From positions 29,694,473-29,758,472 of the forward strand of contig CM039140.1 of NCBI GenBank assembly GCA_022036555.1: 64,000 nt of DNA, written 5' to 3'. Source of the stretch: Microstegium vimineum (taxonomy: Eukaryota > Streptophyta > Magnoliopsida > Poales > Poaceae). Position 1 is the first letter of the stretch. Each line of letters opens with the position of its first letter. Under the pieces are notes generated by a model. That model was not told where the DNA came from, did no database searches, and saw only the letters and a program-made list of their open reading frames with translations. Below, one piece after another: positions 55,762 through 64,000 of the stretch. The position numbers and the translations under genes were made by a program.

Positions 55762-58365
55762 GATGGCATGTCTTGAATGCGACAAATACCTCCGATAGTA
55801 AAGCTCTTTCTCTAACTGAACCCGTGTGGCCTTCAGAACCTCCTGATAATATGGACATAAAGACAATCAACTCAAACTAGATGATGACATGGGAAATCAT
55901 TAGCATGCATAATTGTCGCCCTAGTAAAGAATGCTCACATTGAATTCCATATAACTAGCTCGCCTTGCAAGCCATTGAGAATCAAGCACCTGAAATGCTA
56001 CACAGAAAAGGTCATCGAAAGCCACATTGTCATCTTCGAGTAGTTGAACAAATTGAACACCAGCTTTTGTTGTCATTTTTCCTACAAAGAGGTATAAAAG
56101 CTAAGACTTCGTTCTCCATAGATTGCCTGCTTATGAACCAAAATCTGAAGGCAGTACGAAGAGAATTTTTTTTAAAAAAAAAATGGCAGGAGCTCTGCCG
56201 CTCAATTAAGATGGAAAAAAGAGGTTTATGTACAAATAGAATATGAGGTGCCTAAACACCATGGTCTGAAGACCAAAAAGAAGGAAACACGTCTCACACT
56301 ATTAGTTTGACCTCTCACCAAAGTTCATTGCCCTATGTCTTTGCACTATGTCCTCTTTGGTCAAAAATGCCACCTGCTGTGCTGTCTTATGCATGTTTTC
56401 AAAGATTCTTCTATTCCTCTCCTCCACAAATTCCACATAATATATATCACCAAGCCATTGAACCGTCTGCGATCTTGCTTTTGAATCATGCTTGCCACCT
56501 TCTCCCACCATTCAACAATTGAGGTAGGGTCTTGTTGTGGCCATTGCAGCACAAAGTTTTCCCAAGCTAGCACTTGATCCCAGACGGCTTTTGCAAAGGG
56601 GCAGAGCAAGGAGAGATGAAGCCTAGTTTCTAGAGGACCGTTGCACAAGACACAATGTTCTTGGTGCGGCCAACCCTTCTTTTGTAGATTGTCTGCCGTA
56701 AGGATTTTGTCATGCATATGGATCTAGACGTGCATCTTGCACTTATTCTCCGTTCTTGCCTTCCAAATGAGGTCATGCTGGAACTTCCGGTGTGAGCCTT
56801 GAAACTGTATCCTGTAGTGGAGTAGACACCGTCAGGCGTCCATTCCAAAATAATTGTGTCTTGGACATCGGGCTGCAGCTAGACATTTTGTAATCTAATC
56901 CACATGCCAATAAATTCTTGGAGTTGTGTTGTTGTAGTGATACGTGCTCGTAGTACTCTTATCCAGTTACCATTGCGCAATTCTTGATGGACCGTCTGGT
57001 TCTTCGTGCGCACTAGCTTGAATAGTTGTGGAGCAAGATACCTAGGTGCCTCACCCTCCAGCCAGTTGTGGTGACAAAAATGTGCCTTCTCGTCATTGCG
57101 GATTGTGACTGTGGTGGAGGCGTTGAATAGGAGGCGATTTGTGTCATTGCAGGGACTTCTGTTCCTACCCAAGGCTTGGGGTCATCACCCCAAATCTATC
57201 CAGGTCTGGCACTCCCATGCCGCCCAAATCCTTTGGCTTGCAAACCGTTGGTCAATTCACTAGACAGTGACCCCCATTAGTATTCTCATCACTTTTCCAG
57301 AGGAAGGATCTTCTAATTTTGTATCTTTTTCCTCGCCCAAACTGCTAGGGGGGACACATTCAAGTGGTAAGTAGGTATTGAAGATAGAACCGTGGTGACT
57401 AAAGTTTGTCGGCCTGCTCTATTCAACATTTTGCCTTTCCATCCTGACAACCTCTGACCAATGCGCTCAATGAGGGGTTGCACATGGACCTTTTGCAGTG
57501 ATCTAGTATGTAGCTACAAACCCAAATAGCGGCACGGGAAGGATTCTTTTGTCCCAGTAAAGGAGGCCAAGACTTCTTTTGCAAGAATTTCACGAAGAGA
57601 AAATGAATATGAATAATACCGAAAAAAATTTAGTAGTCATTGCATTCAATCACCTGACTGTAAATCCAGCATTTGAACTAACATATAGGATATGTTTACC
57701 CCACCTACTGCAAAAGGATACTCCCATTCAGCTCTCTGACCATCCGCCTTATGCAGTAGCCTGTGAATGGAATACTGCATGTAAAATCAACTACAGAGCA
57801 TTAAACACAACTGACTCACCCACTGATGTACGTTTTGTCAAGTGTCCACGATGAATAGAAACATACTGGGTAACTTCTGGCAAAGTATATTAGATTCTCC
57901 AAGGACATGAACCCAGCTGCCCTGCAAACACAGGATAGTTTAAAATACAAATCATATGGCTCAAGTCATGTCAACATAATGCATGATAATTTATCAAGAA
58001 ACATCAACACTGAGGAAGGAACTGAACCTAAAATCCGTTGATGGATCCGTATTCTGCCAGTCCATCTCCTTCCAGAGATCTGACTTCAGAGGAGGAAGTT
58101 GTCTATTAGGATAAGCCAACCTCCAAAGTTCTTTCAGGGCATCCTGTAACAGAAAAAATATTATTTCTTCTGAATCACAATGCATTTATCGGTCACAAAT
58201 ATCACATACCAAATTTAGTTACATTTATCCCATTCTTCCCAGGGATAAAATTGACATTCGATTGATAAGAAAAGAGATGCCATAAAGGTAAACTATATAC
58301 AGAATGAGAACCTGATGCATGACAGAGGAGCAGTCATATGGCACATCTATCCTTTGTCTTTTTTC
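55702..58365 (-). CDS. ELMO/CED-12 domain protein, six visible exons (5' exon not found)
   Basis: Minus-strand exons: 58365-58312 (KRQRIDVPYDCSSVMHQ), 58143-58028 (ALKELWRLAYPNRQLPPLKS, DPSTDFR), 57921-57867 (AAGFMSLENLIYFARSYP), 57760-57654 (WEYPFAVGGVNISYMLVQML), 56081-55939 (FVQLLEDDNVAFDDLFCVAF, SQWLARRASYMEFN) and 55842-55702 (EVLKATRVQLEKELYYRR..., stop). Splice sites are GT-AG and phases agree, except that exon 3 to exon 4 needs two extra bases (usual text ESFQ is missing). The N-terminal exon was not recognised, so the gene may be truncated. Exon 2 has WKEMDWQNTDPSTD where family members have MGWQG. The large fourth intron (57653-56082) contains a LINE fragment. Arabidopsis relatives (MACARON/ELMOD_A) affect pollen apertures; the role here is unknown. 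Confidence 0.8.
56290..57585 (-). mobile_element. LINE (non-LTR retrotransposon) ORF2 3' fragment in an ELMO intron
   Basis: Minus-strand text includes FPCRYLGL, LQKVHVQPLIERIGQRLSGW, KMLNRAGRQTLVTTVLSSIP, HHNWLEGEAPRYLAPQLF and the RT zinc-binding motif HCVLCNGPLETRLHLSLLC. Frames are broken by several shifts and stops. The 5' part (endonuclease and most of RT) is missing, as in 5'-truncated LINE insertions. No clean target duplication identified. Confidence 0.88.
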
Positions 58366-58938
58366 CTACAAAGTGAAACTGTCAAGTGTCAAATACCAGA
58401 ATGCAGAGTCCTAACAAAGTTGCTCAATGTAAACAGAACATTGGCAACCCAGAAGGAAACCAGAATATATAAAGCTGCTCTCTCAAAAAGGTTAAACTAA
58501 CAGAAGAAGGATTCATTCGATTTCCTTTATAACCACACGTCAGCAAGGAGAAAATCAACTGAAAAGAAATTAGCACCACAAATGACGTGGATACACCGAC
58601 AGTTGTCTTTATGACTGAGGTAAACAAGCATGAACATCTGTTTCTGAATACATCTAAAAACATGCAGGCACTGAGTAAACCAAAGGTCTTTAGGACTTGT
58701 AGCAGCGTATAGCAGCTCAGAGTTACTGTTTGGGTCAGAGCCCGCAGAAAGAAGACCGTGAAAATCCAAACTCTACTCGGTGAAGGTCTGTTGCTGCACA
58801 TTTGCTTCATATAAGTTTATCTGAATTTTGAACAACTTCTGTAATCTGTATACCTTTGCAAGATAATATTGGTATATGCCGATTTTTGGACCATAGAGCA
58901 CTGAGTTAGCTTCTGTTATGCATTATTCTTGATACCTA
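58366..58938. other. Upstream of the visible ELMO exons; contains the second ~65 bp direct repeat (58692-58757)
   Basis: A minus-strand frame across the repeat reads GLLSAGSDPNSNSELLYAAT; it could be an unrecognised exon but no family is recognised. Confidence 0.45.
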
Positions 58939-59173
58939 CTCCCTCTGTACCTTATTAAGTGTCGTTTTGAGTTTCCGTGCCACAACTTTAACTAAATTTA
59001 TACAAAATACGTGTAACATTTGTGTCTTCAAATAAATTTATTAAAAAACTAGATCAAAAGATCTATCTAATGATATAAATTATGTATCATAAATATTAAT
59101 AGTTTTTTATATAAAATTAATCTAAGTTATTTCTCGAGAAGTGAGAAAGACAGTTATTTAGGGACGGAGGGAG
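58939..59173. mobile_element. Stowaway-type MITE (235 bp), TA target duplication
   Basis: TA-CTCCCTCTGTACCTTATTAA ... TTTAGGGACGGAGGGAG-TA with inverted ends, TA at 58937-58938 and 59174-59175. Arms pair through CGTTTTGAG / CTCGAGAAG-like interior. Confidence 0.88.
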
Positions 59174-59340
59174 TAGCATGCAGCCAAACAGTACTAGCGC
59201 TAGTGCCTATGGGGACGAGATCGGATCAGATTGCTGAATTCTTAGTGTATAAATCTACTGTATCTTATGGGTCAAGTTTTTTTACTCGAAAATAATACAA
59301 GGACATAGAGAGTCATCAGTAATTTTTTCCTTTTGGACAA

Positions 59341-59530
59341 GTGACGTTTATTTAATTTGTTGGGGATGGAGCCTCGTGAGCTTCGGGCCCATAAGCCCAA
59401 CATGACAAGTACTGTCGAAAGAGATCTAATGTTTTCGGCCCGTCCTTGATGGGTAGTATGTAGGCCTTTTTAGTGCTTATTAAAGACAAAGACCGGTAAA
59501 AGTTTTCAGGCCCATATACCACTAAAAAAT
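59341..59530. repeat. Dispersed ~190 bp repeat, copy 1
   Basis: GTGACGTTTATTTAATTTGT, GAGCCTCGTGAGC, GGCCCATAAGCCCA, TTTTCGGCCCG, CCTTGATGGGTAGTA and TCAGGCCCATA occur in the same order at 63809-63990. Confidence 0.7.
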
Positions 59531-62224
59531 GTAGTCCATTTTTATTTTCAGATCCAGGCATCAAGTAGTACTATTTCCTAAATATCGCCGGTGGTCATTT
59601 TATTTATGAAGACGGTTAAGATTTATTCGTCTTTCTAAATGAATTGTGGAGATAGTTTAACAAATTGATCGTCTCTTAAAATCGGAGGTAGCGCAGTGTT
59701 GTTTTCCGTGGCACGAAGGCTTCTCCCGATGGTAGTGGAGTGCCGACGGTGGCTCGGCCAAGGGATGAAGATCTAGGGCATGGCCGAAACTACATATCTA
59801 GATCTAGAGCATAGCGTGTGATAGACTTTACGGACTCGGCCACGGCCTTAGACATAGGCTTGTCAATGGGTTCAGGTTTTTGACCGTCTTTAAAAATTAA
59901 GATTTTTATGGGCGAGAGCTCCGCGCCTTTGGAAATCTCATATATATGTCCGTAAGAGAAAATCGGTCCCGTGCTAGTGAATTGATGTAATGGAGCTATA
60001 GAACATGGTTAAAAAGGTGGTGGGCACACGTACACATTTAGTTGTGCTACAGTTGTACCATAATCTTGTGGTGGCATAGGCCGGGATCAGGGGTCCATTG
60101 AAGTGAACTAAACTACTTGGATTGCTATCTACTCTCTCCATCCTAAATTACAAGATATTCTAGAATCTTGGAGAGTAGTCAAAACATCTCAAATTTGACC
60201 AAGAAGAAAATTATAAAAATTTATGACATTATAAATAGACATACTATAAAAATATAATTGATAAAGAATCCAATAATACTTAGTTAACATCATAAATATT
60301 ATTCTATTATCATATAAGTTTGATTAAACTTGAGATACTTTAACTTTCTAAAATGTTTTATAATTTAAAATGGCTGAATTAAATCATCCAGTCACTCTCG
60401 CACGCGCGCGCGTGTCCCTTCTGTCCTAGCCATCATCTCATTATCCCTCTCCTTTGTTGCCTCTCCACTCTCTTCTGCCGCCGTGCCGTCTCTTTGATAT
60501 CTGGCGTTTTCATCGATATACATATACACTTGTCCTAAATTTTTATTACATGGATTGTTTTAGCTTTGCTAGACCTAGAATATGGTATTTCTAGTTACGT
60601 ATGTAGAAAAGCTAAAACTTGTTATCTATAAATTGGAAAGGAGAGATCTAGTGCACTAATCATTCTTAGTACGTAGATTCTTAATTAGCACTGTTTTGAG
60701 GTTGTGGATGTGCTGATTAGTAAGACTTTTGAATCAATTAGATATTAAAACCGGAATACATTGATGCATGTAAATTGACCAAAGAGCAAACGTAGTGTTA
60801 CGTGGACCATTCTATATATCTACTTCTCTCTCTGTCGAAATTTATGTCACGCGCGTAGTACAGCTAGCGTACTATATATATTACTATACATACGTACTAG
60901 TACGTATAGGCCGTATATATGATATGGATGGGAATCGATGTCACGTAGGAGTACGCCTTAATTAAGTAGGCAAAGTACGTACAACATTTGAATTCGAATC
61001 CGATTTCAAAATTTGGAGCGTATCAGTACTGTGTAGGGATCAGTACGTACAGTGTTCTACGTAATGCTAGCTCCATACAAACAACTGCAGAAAACGTACG
61101 TACTGTACCTTTTGAGGGGCCGGGACCTCAGACGATCACTGGATCAGGGGGCGGATCCGTCGGCTCCAGCTGCATGCCAAAGTAAGTTTGACGAGCTAGT
61201 CACTCACGAAGTCACGAGACAGTAGCTAGTATTCACGCACTGGACTAGCTGCATGCAGAGGCCTCGCGGCAGGACCGGACCACATCACCTGCTGGCCGGG
61301 CACACTGGCACCGGCCGGCACGCGCAGGCCCCCCGGCGCCATCGTTTGGCCGCGGCCGGTCGAACAGGGCTCGCCCACACTAGCTACCGGCCGGCGTGTT
61401 GCACTGCCTGCTACTCTGCTGGGTCTACACTACAGCTGATGTGGATTTTGGAGCTGAATTCCATGCAATGCAAGCGTGCGTGCTCATTCTCAGCTGAGGG
61501 CATCCAACAGGCAGCAACGGCCAACTCCCTACACATAGCCTACTACTATAGACGGCTTTTGTTCAATCATCGTATAAGTTCGTCCAAATCTGCATAACCA
61601 AAATTTAAAAGTTTTTTCTAATAAAGTAAAGTTCTCCTAATATTTTGCTATTTAAAATTTAGTATAAACTTTCACACTAAATATCTCCTAGCCAGACTGT
61701 TTTACTAGTGTTTAGATCCCTTCAAAATTTCAAAATTTTATAAGATCCTCTATTATATCGAATCTTTGGACACACACATGGAATATTAAATATAATTAAA
61801 TATATAGGTAAAAAATAACTAATTGTACAATTTATTTATAATTTACGAGACAAATCTTTTAAGTCTAATTACTCTATGATTGAATAATAATTACCAAATA
61901 TAAATAAAATATTACAGTGCATTTTTTTTAAAAAAATTGGATCTAAATAATACCTAGAAACATCGAAGAAATCCACCATTTTGCTGGTGCTACTTTGTCG
62001 ACCCTACACAGGACTCGCTCCTAGCGATCCAGCCATCCATCTAGACAAACGTTATGCATGTCCAGCCACGCTGAAAATGTCTCGTGGCATCTACGTGCCC
62101 AGCACATACTATCGTGACCATCAAAAAATATCACTAGATTTGTGGCAACTCTCTCTATCGTAATTTTCTATGACCTTTACTTTTTTACCGTATTCTTCCT
62201 GTATTTCCTTTTTTAACGACACTA
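59531..62224. other. No gene recognised; degenerate Stowaway-like unit at ~60130-60372
   Basis: TCTCTCCATCCTAAATTACA...TTTATAATTTAAAATGGC forms the decayed inverted ends of a MITE. A 114-aa GC-rich frame at 61253-61597 lacks domain support. Confidence 0.45.
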
Positions 62225-62463
62225 CTCCCTCCATCCCACAAATAACGTAATTTTTTGACTTCTACAATTTCTCTTTCACCATTTGTCTTATTTAAATTTT
62301 TTGTGTAAATAATAAAATAAATAGGTCATTATGGAAATATATCTAACGATAAAATAAATCATAATAAAACAAATAATATTTATTAAAATATTTTAAATAA
62401 GACGATTGATCAAATATGAATCATCGAAGTCAAAGAATTGCATTTTTTGCGGGACGGAGGGAG
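62225..62463. mobile_element. Stowaway-type MITE (239 bp), TA target duplication
   Basis: TA-CTCCCTCCATCCCACAAATA ... TTTGCGGGACGGAGGGAG-TA, TA at 62223-62224 and 62464-62465. Ends are inverted repeats; AT-rich interior. Confidence 0.9.
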
Positions 62464-63310
62464 TACTCTGTACTCTGTGCAGGGTCCATCCACGTGCTGC
62501 CGAGACAGAGACTTTTTTTAATTAGTGTCTAAATATCCGATGTGACAGAGACTTTTTTAAGTCCATGTAACAAACACCCAAATGTCTTTTCAATGTTTTT
62601 TTTAATATGTGCTCCTTTTATAGCAGCTTACTTCAGTTCAATATGCTCATCTTGTATTTTACCACCAATCACTTACTCACCATTTATTCTACTTTTATTC
62701 TTTTTTAACAAACCTGCTTTTTTATTATTTCCAACTGCTTGTTGCCATAACATTTATAATATCCCTCCTCATTCTCACTCGTTTATAGTACAATGTACCA
62801 TTCGCAGTTAATTTTTTTTGCCACCCACATGCACGCTGCTGTTGAGTTCTTGTTCTTTCCTAGTCTTACACCCATTATTTTTTTGTTAATTAGTTTTTTA
62901 ATTTTCCCATGTTTTTTATTTACTAATCTTTATTTATTTACATTTTTAATGATTAATTAAGTATATCATTATTTTTTTCATTTATTTCACCAAAAAAGAA
63001 TTATTGTTCCTGCTCGTCGTGCCCCTTCACATGACCCCAAGAGGATCTCCCTTAGCCTATACCCATGCCCCTCCACTTCCGCCTTCCCCCTTATGCCTAT
63101 CTTCATGCCATGTCTGCCCTTTCCATGTAGATTCTATTTGTCAATGCCATCAGAGCAAGGACGCGATGATAATGGATGTCGCGCAAAAGCTAAGGAGGAG
63201 CTAGTGGGCGAAGGACATGGCAACATAGATCGAGGAGCTAGCTTCGATGGTGGGCTAATGATACGACAACACCAAATCTCATAGGTGGCGTGGCAAGACG
63301 GTGGAGGAAT
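62464..63310. other. No gene recognised
   Basis: T-rich DNA (62820-63000) followed by a C-rich stretch; short frames without domains. Confidence 0.5.
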
Positions 63311-63600
63311 CACTACTACAAAAATGATTTTTATCCAAACGCCTCAAAAAATAATAGACAATTAACAGAGGTGGTCGTTTTAATTTACACCAAAAAAGGA
63401 CTGCCTCACAAAATCAATTAACGGAGGCAATTGGTTTATTTACGGAGGCGATCAAAAAATGCTTGCATCCAAAAATGGATTTATAGAGGTGGTTTCCTTA
63501 AGATAATCGACTCCAAAATGGTCTAATTTTGAAGGTGCAGTTCATTTTCTGCATCAAAATCTAAAACGTCTACAAAGGTGTTTGAACCACTTAAATGACT
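63311..63600 (+). mobile_element. CACTA-like 5' terminus of a different family, no 3' end in window
   Basis: CACTACTACAAAAATGATTTTT followed by repeats of ACAGAGGTGGTCG / ACGGAGGCAATTGG / TAGAGGTGGTTTCC spaced 30-60 bp. The subterminal motif differs from the CACTGCCGG family at 1-35 kb. Too little remains to tell fragment from edge-cut element. Confidence 0.45.
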
Positions 63601-63808
63601 GAATTCTTATTGTGTCACTATAATGTATGAACAAATTAAAGGGCCTATTTGAAATTATTAGCACTAAAAAATTAGCTAGGTAATGGCTAATAGCTACTAT
63701 TAATTAGCTAGCTAATTTTAGTCGCTAGCTCATAGCTAATGACTGCTATTTTTATCTAGCTATAAATTTAGTAAGGGGTTATTCAGATCCACATGCTGAT
63801 AGACATAG

Positions 63809-64000
63809 TGACGTTTATTCAATTTGTTTTTTTTATGGGAGCCCCGTGAGCATCAGGCCCATTAGCCCAGCACGATAAGTTCTGTAGCATTAGAAGAGTC
63901 GAAGGAAAGGCCTAGAGTTTCCGGCCCGGCCTTGATGGGTAGTAGGCCTTGATGCTTAAAGCAAGGCGGGAAGAGATTCCAGGCCCAAATACTACTTCAC
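63809..64000. repeat. Dispersed ~190 bp repeat, copy 2 (cut by the window edge)
   Basis: Homologous and in the same orientation as 59341-59530. Shared blocks include AGCCCCGTGAGC, GGCCCATTAGCCCA and GATGGGTAGTAGGCC. Confidence 0.7.

Noticed and set aside
61253..61597. 114-aa GC-rich frame
   Set aside because: Low-complexity start, no domain, flanked by AT-rich repeats; not supported.

Overview
This is nuclear DNA from a flowering plant, almost certainly a grass and probably panicoid (Sorghum/Saccharum/Miscanthus-like; inference). The evidence is GC-rich spliced plant genes embedded in nested CACTA, Mutator, Ty3/gypsy, LINE and Stowaway elements, with plant GT-AG introns and one GC-AG intron. 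There is no bacterial or organellar gene content.

Left 36 kb: mostly mobile DNA. Positions 1-5318 hold the 3' part of a CACTA element (A). It contains a doubly deleted TNP2 transposase remnant and a decayed two-gene PIF/Harbinger-type module (Myb/SANT protein plus DDE transposase). Next come an old tandem duplication, an LTR-like relic and a two-exon starch synthase pseudogene (7.57-8.06 kb). A solo LTR follows at 9742-11147 (TSD GAACT), then a Ulp1-like protease relic. The 9.4 kb LTR retrotransposon at 12438-21855 has TSD AAATC and lies on the minus strand. It has lost most of its 5' LTR, gag and nearly all of pol, but keeps a multi-exon gene in antisense orientation. A second CACTA element (B, from 23412) carries a longer but broken TNP2 gene. 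Nested in it is a complete-ended Mutator-like element (MULE, 24104-28811; 144-bp TIRs, 9-bp TSD TATTTATTA). The MULE has two convergent genes: a MURA-type transposase and an unusual GRF-zinc-finger/coiled-coil/membrane-anchor protein. A small CACTA element (C, 33880-35546) containing a ~770 bp palindrome and a tRNA-like Pol III motif closes this region.

Right 28 kb: the gene-bearing part. It has an intact five-exon GH28 polygalacturonase (minus strand, 390 aa), a 1.1 kb fold-back repeat, and a cytosolic HSP90 gene with a heat-shock element and TATA box but a single-base frameshift near its 3' end. It also has a small secreted-peptide candidate and a cluster of D-2-hydroxyacid dehydrogenase (HPR3/HPPR-like) genes: two two-exon copies, one orphan first exon and one 3' fragment. 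Beyond these, an AP2-type transcription-factor fragment abuts, tail to tail, a six-exon ELMO-domain gene that holds a LINE fragment in an intron. The final 6 kb is AT-rich repeat and MITE territory, with no gene I can support.

The host genes (polygalacturonase, HSP90, hydroxyacid dehydrogenases, ELMO) do not form a pathway or operon. The coherent multi-gene unit is the MULE, whose two genes converge from opposite terminal inverted repeats in the manner of MuDR.
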